Shown here one piece after another: positions 48,851-58,174 of a stretch of 64,000 bases of DNA; the first letter of the stretch is position 1; every line of letters begins with the position of its first letter. The position numbers and the translations under genes were made by a program. Source of the DNA: Candidatus Aenigmatarchaeota archaeon. GTDB taxonomy: Archaea; Aenigmatarchaeota; Aenigmatarchaeia; Aenigmatarchaeales; JAHLMR01. The notes below the pieces were generated by a model. It was not told the origin of the DNA and did no database searches. It was given only the letters and a program-made list of their open reading frames with translations. The stretch is from contig JAHLMR010000001.1 in the NCBI GenBank assembly GCA_018920255.1, positions 23,583 through 87,582 on the forward strand, written 5' to 3'.

Positions 48851-49060
48851 ATGGAGTTTAAACTAGCTGTAAAAATTATATTACTTGTAACGCTAGCAAT
48901 AATTATACTTTCTTCATTTGTTGTAATAGGTGTATTTCTAATATCACCTACTTCACAAAATTTTACTAACGTTTTATTATCAGTATTATTAATAATTCAA
49001 CTATTTATGTGTGTCATAATTATGCATCTTCATGACGTATTAACTATAAAAAAGAGGTGA
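48851..49060 (+). CDS. Small membrane protein of the pilus cluster
   Basis: A 69-residue protein with two transmembrane helices (about 7-30 and 38-61) and short exposed loops. It lies four bases after the coiled-coil gene and four bases before the first pilin, so it is likely part of the same operon. No family was recognised. Confidence 0.6.
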   Translation: MEFKLAVKIILLVTLAIIILSSFVVIGVFLISPTSQNFTNVLLSVLLIIQLFMCVIIMHLHDVLTIKKR

Positions 49061-49064
49061 AAAC

Positions 49065-49490
49065 ATGAAAGGAATATCTGCAATAATAGCAGTAGTATTA
49101 ATATTATTAATTACAGTAGCACTAGCAGCATCAGCATACCTATTCTTTAGTACAACATTTTCATCAATAACTCAAACAGCAGGTACTACAATCTCTGGAA
49201 CAGTAAGTCAATTCCAAGCAAGTTTTCAAATAGAATCAGTTTATAATACAACAACAACAGTAAATTTTACTATTAGAAACACAGGTCAAACAACATTAAA
49301 TACAGCAGGAGCATCTATGGGAGTTTATTTAAATGACCAACAAAAATCAGTTACATATGCATCTACAAACTCTTTATCACCTGGAGCAATAGGAAGTTTT
49401 GGAATAACTACAACACCTATTTGTAATGCTGTATTGAAAGTTACATTACCTGGTGTTGCAAGTCCACAAACAGCAATATTAAAATGTTAG
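49065..49490 (+). CDS. Type IV pilin / archaellin-like, copy 1
   Basis: A 141-residue pilin with a very short class III signal: MKG, cut before ISAIIAVVLIL. The hydrophobic helix (ISAIIAVVLILLITVALAA) is the assembly scaffold. The rest is a Ser/Thr-rich beta domain ending in two Cys (CNAV, LKC). Its first 62 bases match copy 2 exactly, and the first 40 or so residues are nearly identical. AGAGGTGAAA precedes the ATG. Confidence 0.88.
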   Translation: MKGISAIIAVVLILLITVALAASAYLFFSTTFSSITQTAGTTISGTVSQFQASFQIESVYNTTTTVNFTIRNTGQTTLNTAGASMGVYLNDQQKSVTYASTNSLSPGAIGSFGITTTPICNAVLKVTLPGVASPQTAILKC

Positions 49491-49502
49491 AGGTGTGAAA
49501 CT

Positions 49503-49934
49503 ATGAAAGGAATATCTGCAATAATAGCAGTAGTATTAATATTATTAATTACAGTAGCACTAGCTGCAGCAGCATATTTATTCTTTAGTACAACATTTTC
49601 ATCAATAACTCAAACAGCAGGTAGTACAATAAGCGGAACAACTGAACAATTTAGAATTTTATATTCAATAGAATCAGCAAAAAATACATCATTAACAGGT
49701 TTTACATTTTCTGTAAGAAATGTTGGTCAAGTTCCAATAACAATTGATAATATTGGGGTTTATGTTGACGATATACCAGCAACTAATATAAATCCATCAA
49801 CAGGAACAATAAGTCCAAACAGTTTACAAACATTTACTGCAACTTCTGTAGCTAATATAAACTGTGGAAAATCAATTCTTAAAGTAACTTTCCAAAATGC
49901 AGCTTCATCACAAACAGCAATAATAGCTTGTTAA
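49503..49934 (+). CDS. Type IV pilin / archaellin-like, copy 2
   Basis: A 143-residue paralogue of the preceding pilin. The class III signal and helix are the same. The C-terminal domain differs, but keeps the Gly-Thr-Ile-Ser-Pro-Asn motif before the final part and the terminal Cys pair (NCGK, IAC). AGAGGTGTGAAAC precedes the ATG. Together these could be major and minor subunits. Confidence 0.88.
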   Translation: MKGISAIIAVVLILLITVALAAAAYLFFSTTFSSITQTAGSTISGTTEQFRILYSIESAKNTSLTGFTFSVRNVGQVPITIDNIGVYVDDIPATNINPSTGTISPNSLQTFTATSVANINCGKSILKVTFQNAASSQTAIIAC

Positions 49935-49970
49935 ACATTTTTTTAAATCCTTTTTCTTATTTTTATTATT

Positions 49971-50387
49971 ATGAATAAAGGTCAAATAATTACAGTAGAG
50001 TATGTTTTATTTTTTTCAATTGGAATTATAATTGTTATATCAGTATATTTTCTGTTAAATCAAATAAATAATAATATTTATCTAGAAATTATAAATTTAC
50101 AGCTTGAAAAGATAGGTGAAACAATAAAGCTTTTAATAATACAAGTTTATGAAACTGCAAATAATACAAATACTAATATTTCATATACATTAAAAATACC
50201 GCCAACAATTTCTGGTTCATATTATAGAATAGAAACAAGTACAAATATGTTAAATCTTATATTAATAAATAATAATATTAATAAGCAATTTATACTTTAT
50301 AATATATCATTTGACCCTACAATAATATATAGTACAGCAGGAGAAATAAAAATATTTTCAGATGGAACAAAAATTAAGTTGAGTTGA
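49971..50387 (+). CDS. Pilin-like class III signal protein
   Basis: A 138-residue protein starting MNKGQIITVEYVLFFSIG, where cleavage after NKG leaves Q-I-I-T-V-E, with Glu near +6 as in pilins. One long N-terminal helix is followed by a beta-rich exterior part with several Asn-X-Thr sites. It ends one base before the ATPase gene. It is probably a minor pilin or assembly protein. Confidence 0.75.
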   Translation: MNKGQIITVEYVLFFSIGIIIVISVYFLLNQINNNIYLEIINLQLEKIGETIKLLIIQVYETANNTNTNISYTLKIPPTISGSYYRIETSTNMLNLILINNNINKQFILYNISFDPTIIYSTAGEIKIFSDGTKIKLS

Positions 50388-50388
50388 T

Positions 50389-52122
50389 ATGAAAAAAATA
50401 TCTTTAAGAAAAGTAGTTAAAAAATCAATACAAGGTTATAAAAAATTACAAGAAGAAAAGAAAAAGAAAGAATATGCAAAATTTGAGTTTCTTGGTTTTC
50501 CTCAAGTTGGTAAAGAATTTGGAGGAGAAGTTTCCGGAAAATTAGAAGTTGAAATAAAAAAACCAGAAGGAGTAAAAATTATAACAGGCAAAATACCAGT
50601 TATTCCAATAAAACCTCCTGAATATGATATAAAAACAATTAATATTATTTATCCGCTTATTCCAAGAAGACCCGTCGGAAAACCGTTTGCACAAGCAAAT
50701 ATAAAATGGAATCCATCAGAATCTGCACTAATTTATTATCTTATTGAACCAGAATTAACAGAAAATGAAAAAAAATTTCTTGAGGTTTTAAAAACAACAA
50801 TAATAGAAAGGTTAGATATACCATTTGAGGCATTAAAAAAAGAATCAGCAAAAGAATATCTAACAAAAAAATTTGAAGAAGCAGTTAAAGCTTTAACACC
50901 ATCTTTAACAGAAGAAAAAAGAAAAGTATTTTTATATTATCTTGAAAGAGACTTCATAGGAATGGGAAAAATTGAACCTCTTTTACAAGATCCTGAAATA
51001 GAAGATATTTCTTGTGATGGTGTTGGAATTCCAATATTTGTTTATCATAGAAATCCTTTAATAGGAAATATAAAAACAAATGTTGTTTTTGAATCAGTAG
51101 AAGAATTAGATAAATTTATAATAAAGCTTTCTCAAAGATGTGGAAAAAATATTTCAATTGCACAGCCATTACTCGATGCAGCACTTCCAGATGGAAGTCG
51201 TGTACAAGCAACATTAGGTACTGACATAGCAAGAAGAGGAAGCAATTTTACAATAAGAAAATTTACTGAAACGCCATTAACACCAGTTCATTTATTAAGA
51301 TATAAAACATTAGATTCTCAACTATTAGCATTTCTATGGCTTGTAATAGAATACGGAAGATCAATATTAATTTGTGGCGGTACAGCTTCAGGAAAAACAT
51401 CGCTTCTCAATGCAATTTCTTTATTCATAAAACCAGAAATGAAAATAGTATCTATAGAAGATACTGCAGAATTAAGATTGCCTCATCCTCACTGGGTTCC
51501 TCAAGTCGCAAGACTTCCAATTTCAGAAATAGGTGGAAAAAAAATCGGTGAAGTTGATTTATTTGATTTACTTAAAAGTTCTTTAAGACAAAGACCAGAT
51601 TATCTAATTGTGGGAGAAGTAAGAGGAGCAGAGGCATATGTACTTTTTCAACAAATTGCAACAGGGCACCCAAGTTTATCTACAATCCATGCAGATACCA
51701 TAGAACGTCTTATTGATAGATTAATTTCTCCACCAATTTCACTTCCACCATCTTTAATAGAAACTCTTGATTTAATAATTTTTATTTCAAGAATAAAATA
51801 CGGAAACATATACGTAAGAAAAATAACAAATATTTATGAAATAATCGGTTATGATAGAGAAAAAAACGTTCCAATATTTAATGAAATTTATAGATGGAAT
51901 CCTGTTAATGATAAATTTGAAACAATAAATCCTTCAACTGTACTTAAAAAAATTATAAGCCAGTATGGAGTTTCAGAAGCATTTTTATTAAATGAAATTG
52001 CAAGAAGAAAAAAAGTTATAGATTGGCTTTTTGAAAACAACATAGAAGATTATAGAGATATCGCAAAAGTTATGAAGTTATATTATACAGATCCAGAAGC
52101 ATTGTTTTCTGCAATAGAATAA
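50389..52122 (+). CDS. Type IV pilus assembly ATPase (TadA/FlaI family)
   Basis: A 577-residue secretion ATPase that powers pilus assembly. The N-terminal domain has an unusual basic start (about 1-60). Walker A is GGTASGKTS with Lys336. The Asp box is VSIEDTAELRL; the His box includes ATGHPSLSTIHADT; Walker B is YLIVGEVRG. Glu/Lys positions fit the archaeal FlaI/TadA group. It is encoded one base after a minor pilin, and the membrane partners follow. Confidence 0.93.
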   Translation: MKKISLRKVVKKSIQGYKKLQEEKKKKEYAKFEFLGFPQVGKEFGGEVSGKLEVEIKKPEGVKIITGKIPVIPIKPPEYDIKTINIIYPLIPRRPVGKPFAQANIKWNPSESALIYYLIEPELTENEKKFLEVLKTTIIERLDIPFEALKKESAKEYLTKKFEEAVKALTPSLTEEKRKVFLYYLERDFIGMGKIEPLLQDPEIEDISCDGVGIPIFVYHRNPLIGNIKTNVVFESVEELDKFIIKLSQRCGKNISIAQPLLDAALPDGSRVQATLGTDIARRGSNFTIRKFTETPLTPVHLLRYKTLDSQLLAFLWLVIEYGRSILICGGTASGKTSLLNAISLFIKPEMKIVSIEDTAELRLPHPHWVPQVARLPISEIGGKKIGEVDLFDLLKSSLRQRPDYLIVGEVRGAEAYVLFQQIATGHPSLSTIHADTIERLIDRLISPPISLPPSLIETLDLIIFISRIKYGNIYVRKITNIYEIIGYDREKNVPIFNEIYRWNPVNDKFETINPSTVLKKIISQYGVSEAFLLNEIARRKKVIDWLFENNIEDYRDIAKVMKLYYTDPEALFSAIE

Positions 52123-52132
52123 GGGGAAAATA

Positions 52133-53017
52133 ATGAAAGAACAGAAAAAATCATTATGGATTGTTTTAAAAAACATTTCTTTTTTATTTTTTAAAAGATC
52201 GCTTGAACCTTATACTCATTATTTTGAAAGTATTAGACCAGATCTTTTAAAATCTGGAATAGAAATAGGTTTTATAGAATATGTTTATGTAACAATATTT
52301 GTAACATTTTTAGTATTTTTATCTGAATTTATATTATTTTCTATAATTTTTACTATTTTGTTCGCAAATATGATTTTAGGAATTTTATTCTCTTTCACTA
52401 CTTCATTATTTACTTCTCTTATAATATTTTTCTTTTTTTACATATATCCATCAATTGAAGCAGGAAAAAGGAAAAAGAAAATAGAAGATGCACTCCCATT
52501 TGCAACTACATATATGGCTACTATTGCAGGAAGTGGTGCGCCAAATATTTCAGTTTTTAAACTTCTTGCTGATTTCAAAGAATATGGAGAAATCTCAAAG
52601 GAAGGAGAAAAAATATATAGAGATGTTAGTGCTTTTGGCATGGATTTATCTGGTGCTATAAGAAAAACAGCGACAAGAACACCATCTACTCTTTTTAAAG
52701 AACTTCTTTGGGGTATGGATACTGTTATATCAACCGGTGCTAATTTAAGTGATTATTTACACGACAAGTCGAGATCATATCTTCAAGAATATAAAAGAAG
52801 ATTACAAAATTATTCTTCAACAGTCTCTCTTTTAATGGAAGTATATCTTACTGTTATACTTGTTGGTTCTATATTTTTTGTAATAATGACTTCACTTATG
52901 TCTATGTTTGGCGGTGGAACTGGAACAATACTCTTAATGCAGTTTTTTGTTGTATTTTTTGGCTTACCGTTTGTTTCAATAGGTTTTATATTCCTGCTAA
53001 AAGGATTAGCTCCATAG
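52133..53017 (+). CDS. Pilus platform protein, first half (TadB/FlaJ-like)
   Basis: A 294-residue membrane protein. Hydrophobic helices lie at about 50-75, 78-105, 235-260 and 268-290, around a cytoplasmic type II secretion F domain (about 112-215) containing ALPFATTYMATIAGSGAP and the typical amphipathic segments. With the next gene it makes up the two F domains that single archaeal FlaJ proteins combine. Confidence 0.88.
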   Translation: MKEQKKSLWIVLKNISFLFFKRSLEPYTHYFESIRPDLLKSGIEIGFIEYVYVTIFVTFLVFLSEFILFSIIFTILFANMILGILFSFTTSLFTSLIIFFFFYIYPSIEAGKRKKKIEDALPFATTYMATIAGSGAPNISVFKLLADFKEYGEISKEGEKIYRDVSAFGMDLSGAIRKTATRTPSTLFKELLWGMDTVISTGANLSDYLHDKSRSYLQEYKRRLQNYSSTVSLLMEVYLTVILVGSIFFVIMTSLMSMFGGGTGTILLMQFFVVFFGLPFVSIGFIFLLKGLAP

Positions 53018-53027
53018 GAGATTAAAA

Positions 53028-53966
53028 ATGAATATAAAAAATATAAATATAAAAACTATACCACCAATTTTAGCAGTTTTAATAATATTATTTGGAATTT
53101 TAATTTTTGGTTTTAATCCAACTTATCTTGGAAATTTTATTCTTTTAGGCTTTCTTATTGGAATAATACCATATTTATTATTTTCATATTTTGAGTATCA
53201 TGCTTTAAAAGTAATTGAAGACCAATTACCAATTTTTTTATTAGATTTAGCTGAAACTCAAAAGACAGGAGTAACAGTCGCAGAAGCCTTTAAAGAATTA
53301 TCAAACGCAGATTATTCATCTTTAACACCACATATTAAAGCAGTTGCAAACCAACTTTCTTGGGGTATTACTTTAGAAGAGGCTCTTATAAATATCTCCA
53401 AAAGACTAAAAAAATCATCTCTTGTTAAAGAAGTTGTAAGAATAATAATAGAAGCAAACAGAGCGGGTGGAGATTTAATAAGAACTTTAGAAACAACAGC
53501 AAATGATTTATTAGTATTAAGAGAAATTGAAAAGGATAAAAAAAGCATGCTTTTTCAACAAGTTATGGTTATGTATTCTATATATTTTATATTTATTGCA
53601 ATTATAATAGCACTTTCAAAAACACTTGTACCAATGCTTCAAATAAACACACAGACCGCGGGAGCATTAAGTTTATTTGCATTTCAAGATCCATGCGGTT
53701 TATGTTTAACACAACCTCAAGCATATTGTATTGCATGCTCAATATATAGTGCAACTTGTACAATATTTCCACAGCTTGGTACAGGATCCGCCTGTTATTA
53801 TAGAGCTTTGTTTATTCTTATGGCTATTATTCAAGGAATATTTTCAGGATTAGTTGCAGGTCAAATAGGAGAAAATTCAGTTGTTGCAGGAATTAAACAT
53901 AGTTTAATTATGACACTTTCTGGTTTTGCTATTATTTTAATTTTATTATTTATGGGGCAGATGTAA
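53028..53966 (+). CDS. Pilus platform protein, second half (TadC/FlaJ-like), with Cys-rich loop
   Basis: A 312-residue membrane protein. A type II secretion F domain at about 60-170 has DQLPIFLLDLAETQKTGV and EEALINISKRLKKSSLV. Helices occur at about 15-60, 180-205, 262-285 and 290-310. Between the last two groups lies an outside loop (about 220-262) with six Cys: DPCGLC, YCIAC, TCTIF, ACYY. Such a Cys-rich loop is unusual for this family and suggests disulfides or a bound metal. Confidence 0.88.
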   Translation: MNIKNINIKTIPPILAVLIILFGILIFGFNPTYLGNFILLGFLIGIIPYLLFSYFEYHALKVIEDQLPIFLLDLAETQKTGVTVAEAFKELSNADYSSLTPHIKAVANQLSWGITLEEALINISKRLKKSSLVKEVVRIIIEANRAGGDLIRTLETTANDLLVLREIEKDKKSMLFQQVMVMYSIYFIFIAIIIALSKTLVPMLQINTQTAGALSLFAFQDPCGLCLTQPQAYCIACSIYSATCTIFPQLGTGSACYYRALFILMAIIQGIFSGLVAGQIGENSVVAGIKHSLIMTLSGFAIILILLFMGQM

Positions 53967-54391
53967 TGAGTTATAGAAAAGGGCAGCTAAGAGTAGAATT
54001 TGTTTTTTCTATTGTTATTTTTGCAGCATTTTTATTAATAATTTTAAATTTTACTAATACAACTCTTTCAGATGTAATAAATAGTGTTAAACCAGATATT
54101 GTAAAAATTAAAGCAGAAACAACATTAATTTTTTTAACAGAAGATAAAAACAGTTTTGCATTACAACCCTTTATTCTTAATAAAACAAAAATAATAAAAT
54201 ATAGCGAAAATTGTACTAATGTCACAAACTTAATTAAAATTAATACATATAAATTAATTATTTCAAATACAACATCAATATTATTAGAATGTGGAGCATA
54301 TGGCACACCAATAGTTTCATTAAAAAGAAATATTTCATTAATTTATGATAATAATATAGAAAAAGGAAATTTAATTTTAGAAATATGGTAG
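53966..54391 (+). CDS. Pilin-like class III signal protein
   Basis: A 141-residue protein. MSYRKGQLRVEFVFSIVIF has a class III leader with Glu five residues after the likely cleavage at RKG. A single hydrophobic helix is followed by a beta-rich exterior with several Asn-X-Thr/Ser sites and two Cys. Its ATG overlaps the last base of the previous gene. It is probably a minor pilin. Confidence 0.75.
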   Translation: MSYRKGQLRVEFVFSIVIFAAFLLIILNFTNTTLSDVINSVKPDIVKIKAETTLIFLTEDKNSFALQPFILNKTKIIKYSENCTNVTNLIKINTYKLIISNTTSILLECGAYGTPIVSLKRNISLIYDNNIEKGNLILEIW

Positions 54392-54397
54392 GTAAAA

Positions 54398-55672
54398 ATG
54401 AAAGGCTTTTTTTATTTAATAGAAATATCAATTACAGCAGTACTCGTACTCTTTTCATTTATTACAATGTTTTCAATGACAAATATTAAAGAAAACTGGG
54501 AAAGATATGATATGTTGTCATATTCTAATATGATTTCAAGTTTATCATCTTATGAAATATTAAATTATTCAGTAATAAAATCTATTTTTCCAGAAATTTA
54601 TGATTTTGATATTAGTGTTTATGGTATTCCACCAAATGAAATTGAAGTTGGTTGTATAAATTGTAATGATAATGATTATGAAAATATTAAATCTTGGCTA
54701 TCATCAATTTTCATAAATGGAAGATTAATAAATTTTACAATTTTTCAAGCTACAAGTGAGCAAATAAATAATTTTGATGTTGTTGTTTTTATAAATAAAA
54801 ATAATTTTGATTATGAGACAAATCCTGATATTGTTGATTATCTTATAAAAGATAAGCCTCTTATAGCTATAACAAAACCATCAATAAATATGCTAAACAA
54901 TTTTAGTTTGGAGCAACAAACAACAAGTCCTTCTGGAAGGCCTCATTTAGTATATAATCTTTCTAATGGAAAAACACCAAAATATTTTTTAGGTTTAGGA
55001 ATAAATGTAAGTACTTTAAATTCAGTTACATGTCCAAAAGAATTAACTGGAATATGTAAAAATGGAATTTGGAATTATGAATTTATTAGTTCTGATAGGA
55101 GAAATTATTATTTAAATAATTTTAGTATTTATACAAACTCAAGCCACATAGTTATACAAAAAATTAATACTACTATACCTCTTGGAATTCCTGATGGAGA
55201 TGAACCCTTTTTTTATATTTCCAACCTGTTAAAAGAAAATGATACATTTATAATAAAATTTAAATTAAATGATTTTACATTTAAAATTAAAAAAATAGAT
55301 AAAAATTTTGTAATTATCCAACCTCTTAATAATACATTTAAGTTTCCAAAAATTTTCAATTCAACAGATGAAAATGGAAATTGTTTTTTTGGTAATAAAA
55401 ATAATAATTTATTAGTTTATGATAATGATTGCTCAGCAGCAGTAAGAAATGGAAATAAAATATGGATAGCAGCACCATTAATAGGAAAAGAAAATTATCC
55501 AGAATTTTCAAGCTTTTTAAAAGCAGCAGTTTTATCATTAGTTCAAAATTATGAAATAAAACATTCAACCTCACAAATGAAAAAATATACAACTCTTACT
55601 TTTTTTAAAAGTCTTTGCTGTGATATACCAGAAACATTTAAAGTAGTTTTAAAAATATGGTATAAATTTTAA
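54398..55672 (+). CDS. Large pilin-like surface protein
   Basis: A 424-residue protein. MKGFFYLIEISITAVLVLFSF looks like a class III leader and helix. The large exterior region contains several Asn-X-Ser/Thr sites and Cys pairs (CINC, CCDIP). The large size suggests a tip adhesin or a minor pilin with a binding domain. It ends the pilus cluster. Confidence 0.65.
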   Translation: MKGFFYLIEISITAVLVLFSFITMFSMTNIKENWERYDMLSYSNMISSLSSYEILNYSVIKSIFPEIYDFDISVYGIPPNEIEVGCINCNDNDYENIKSWLSSIFINGRLINFTIFQATSEQINNFDVVVFINKNNFDYETNPDIVDYLIKDKPLIAITKPSINMLNNFSLEQQTTSPSGRPHLVYNLSNGKTPKYFLGLGINVSTLNSVTCPKELTGICKNGIWNYEFISSDRRNYYLNNFSIYTNSSHIVIQKINTTIPLGIPDGDEPFFYISNLLKENDTFIIKFKLNDFTFKIKKIDKNFVIIQPLNNTFKFPKIFNSTDENGNCFFGNKNNNLLVYDNDCSAAVRNGNKIWIAAPLIGKENYPEFSSFLKAAVLSLVQNYEIKHSTSQMKKYTTLTFFKSLCCDIPETFKVVLKIWYKF

Positions 55673-55682
55673 TGGTGAATTA

Positions 55683-56282
55683 ATGAAAATTTGTTATAAA
55701 TGTGGAAAAGAAGCATTTAAAGAAAATCTTTGTAAGGATCATTATATTGAAAACATTTTACCATCTTCTTTAGATATACAAATAATAATATGCAAAAAAT
55801 GTAATAAAATTTTTTATCATAATAGATGGAGTAATATTTCAATTGAAAAAATAATAAAAAATAGTTTAAGACTTAAAAATAAAATTAAAATTAATAAAAT
55901 AAATATTAAAATACCTGAAATAGAAATAATCTTTTTTCTGCCAGAGTTAAATCAATATATAAAGAAAAATTTTAAATTAAAAATTATTAAAAAATTGTGT
56001 AAAGATTGTTTAAAAATTTTAGGAGGATATTATGAAGCAGTATTTCAGTTTCGTGGAAAAATTCCAGAATGGGCTATAAACTATATTAAAAGTAATGAAG
56101 ATTTTATTAAACTTGAAAGAAAAAAAGAAGGATTAGATTTTTATATTCTTAAAAGAAGTAGTGCAGAAAAAATTTCAAAATATTTTATGAATAAAAATTG
56201 TGAAATAAAAAAAAGTTTTAAATTAATTACAAGAAAAGATGGAAGAGATGTTTATAGATTTTTTTATTGTATAAAATTTTAA
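55683..56282 (+). CDS. nmd3: NMD3-family ribosome biogenesis protein
   Basis: A 199-residue archaeal NMD3-like protein. It has three Cys clusters: CYKCGK...LCKDH, CKKCNKIFYHNRW and CKDCLKILGGYYEAVFQFRG. The end (ITRKDGRDVYRFFY) also matches. In eukaryotes NMD3 exports the 60S subunit; archaeal versions presumably bind the large subunit. AATGGTGAAT precedes the ATG. Confidence 0.9.
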   Translation: MKICYKCGKEAFKENLCKDHYIENILPSSLDIQIIICKKCNKIFYHNRWSNISIEKIIKNSLRLKNKIKINKINIKIPEIEIIFFLPELNQYIKKNFKLKIIKKLCKDCLKILGGYYEAVFQFRGKIPEWAINYIKSNEDFIKLERKKEGLDFYILKRSSAEKISKYFMNKNCEIKKSFKLITRKDGRDVYRFFYCIKF

Positions 56283-57032
56283 CTATTCTAAAAATAAAAG
56301 TAAATACATAATAATAATACCAAAAATAATAGAAATAAATTGAAGTATAGAATTAGAAAGTTTAATATTATGATGAAGCTCTGGGATTAAATCTGAACCT
56401 GCTATATAAATAAAACCACCAGCAGTTATTGGAATTAAATATTTAATATAACCTTCTGCATAAGACCAAAAAAATAAAGATGTAAGTACACCGAATATAG
56501 CTGTTAATGCTGTAATAAAATTTATAAGCAATGCTTTTTTTATTTTCATACCAGAGTAAATTAATATTCCAAAATCTCCTATTTCTTGAGGTATTTCATG
56601 AAAAATAACTGCTAAAGTTGTTGCAATTCCAATATTTATATCTATAATATAACTAGCTCCAATAACTATTCCATCAAAAAAATTATGAAGAGCATCACCA
56701 GCAATATTCATAAACGCAAGATAATGCGGGTGTTCTTTAGACGTTTGTATATGACAATGCCTCCATCTTAAAAATTTTTCTAAAATAAAAAAGATTAAGA
56801 TTCCAATTAAAATAAACATTGATATTAAATAAAATTCTGTTATTTCTTGAAATGCGCTTGGTATTAAATGTATAAATGCATCGCCAAATAAGCCCCCTGT
56901 TGCTAATCCTATAAGAACAATTAAAATTTTGTCTAATTTTTCTTTTTTCATAGAAATAAAAAATATTCCTATTAAAGATACCAAACTTACTATTATAGCA
57001 CTAAAAATAGATGCTATCCAAATATTTATCAT
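56283..57032 (-). CDS. ZIP-family metal transporter
   Basis: A 249-residue integral membrane protein with eight helices. GDALHNFFDGIVIGAS and VIFHEIPQEIGDFGIL are the ZIP metal-binding helices. GDAFIHLIP and GSDLIPELHH are also characteristic. It should import zinc or iron. The stop directly follows the end of nmd3 on the opposite strand. It is monocistronic. Confidence 0.92.
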   Translation of the reverse strand: MINIWIASIFSAIIVSLVSLIGIFFISMKKEKLDKILIVLIGLATGGLFGDAFIHLIPSAFQEITEFYLISMFILIGILIFFILEKFLRWRHCHIQTSKEHPHYLAFMNIAGDALHNFFDGIVIGASYIIDINIGIATTLAVIFHEIPQEIGDFGILIYSGMKIKKALLINFITALTAIFGVLTSLFFWSYAEGYIKYLIPITAGGFIYIAGSDLIPELHHNIKLSNSILQFISIIFGIIIMYLLLFLE

Positions 57033-57079
57033 AATTAAAAATAAGTTTATTTAAATATTTAAAATTTATAATTATTTTT

Positions 57080-57391
57080 ATGTCAGATGAACAACAAACA
57101 AATGAAGAAATTTTAAGAACAAGAATTCCCTTAGAAGGAGAAATATTTGCAATTGTAACTGAAATGTTAGGAGCAAATAAAATGCGTGTTGAATGCGATG
57201 ATGGAAACATTAGAATAGGAAGAATACCAGGAAAATTAAGAAAAAGAGTTTGGATAAGAGTTGGTGATCTTGTTTTAGTTCAACCTTGGAAGGTACAATC
57301 GAATGAGCGTTGCGATATTATATGGAGATACACATCAACTCAAGCAAACTGGCTTAAGAAAAAAGGTTATATAAAAAATCTTAATATTTAA
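57080..57391 (+). CDS. eif1A: Translation initiation factor 1A
   Basis: A 103-residue aIF1A. The OB-fold contains EGEIFAIVTEMLGANKMRV and then RIPGKLRKRVWIRVGDLVLV. It helps initiator tRNA find the start codon. No ribosome-binding site precedes the ATG, suggesting leaderless translation. Rio1 and Dim2 follow. Confidence 0.94.
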   Translation: MSDEQQTNEEILRTRIPLEGEIFAIVTEMLGANKMRVECDDGNIRIGRIPGKLRKRVWIRVGDLVLVQPWKVQSNERCDIIWRYTSTQANWLKKKGYIKNLNI

Positions 57392-57427
57392 AATTAAAAA
57401 TTAAGAATTTTAGTTTTCGTGATTTTT

Positions 57428-58174
57428 ATGGGAAGACAGAAATGGAAAGAAGCTTTAATAGATAAATCAGAATTAAGGAAAATTTGGAAGGGTGTTTTAG
57501 ATAATTTAACAATTTTAACAATTCATAAACTTATTGAAAAAGGTTATATTAAAGAAATATTATCAATTGTAAAAGAAGGAAAAGAAAGTAAAATTTTTTC
57601 AGGGATAAATAAAAATTCTGAACCAATTGCAATTAAAGTTTATGCAACAAATGCAGGTAATTTTAAAAGAATGTATCAATACATTATTGGAGATAAAAGA
57701 TTTCAAAATATTAAACAAAATAGAAAGTCAATTATATACGCGTGGTGTAGAAAAGAATTTGTAAACACTTCTTTAGCAAATCAAGCAGGAATATTATGTC
57801 CAAAACCATATGTTTTTATGAATAATGTTTATGTAATGAGTTTTATTGGAGAATATATAAATGGAACTTTAGTTCCAGCTCCAAGATTAAGTGATGTTGA
57901 AATAGAAAATTTAGAAGAAATTTTTAATCAAATAATTTCAGATATCAAAAAAGCATATAGCATAAATTTAATTCACGGAGATTTATCTGAATTTAATATA
58001 TTAATACAAAATAATAAGCCATATATTATTGATTGGTCACAATCAGTGTTGTCATCACATCCGAATGCAAAAGAATTATTAGAAAGAGATATAAAAAATA
58101 TATGTTTATTTTTTAAAAGGAAGGGTTTAAAATGTCAGGAAGAGGAGATAATAAAAATAATAACTCAGAAATAG
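57428..58174 (+). CDS. rio1: Rio1-type atypical protein kinase
   Basis: A 248-residue Rio1 kinase acting in small-subunit maturation. KEGKESKIFSGINKNSEPIAIKVY is the P-loop and lysine region. HGDLSEFNIL is the catalytic loop and IDWSQSV the metal-binding loop. The start is ATG 57428 with GTGATTTTT before it. It overlaps dim2 by 43 bases. Confidence 0.93.
   Translation: MGRQKWKEALIDKSELRKIWKGVLDNLTILTIHKLIEKGYIKEILSIVKEGKESKIFSGINKNSEPIAIKVYATNAGNFKRMYQYIIGDKRFQNIKQNRKSIIYAWCRKEFVNTSLANQAGILCPKPYVFMNNVYVMSFIGEYINGTLVPAPRLSDVEIENLEEIFNQIISDIKKAYSINLIHGDLSEFNILIQNNKPYIIDWSQSVLSSHPNAKELLERDIKNICLFFKRKGLKCQEEEIIKIITQK

Noticed and set aside
48329-55672. Archaellum operon
   Set aside because: FlaH and other archaellum-specific genes are missing, and the platform protein is split, which fits a type IV adhesion pilus better.
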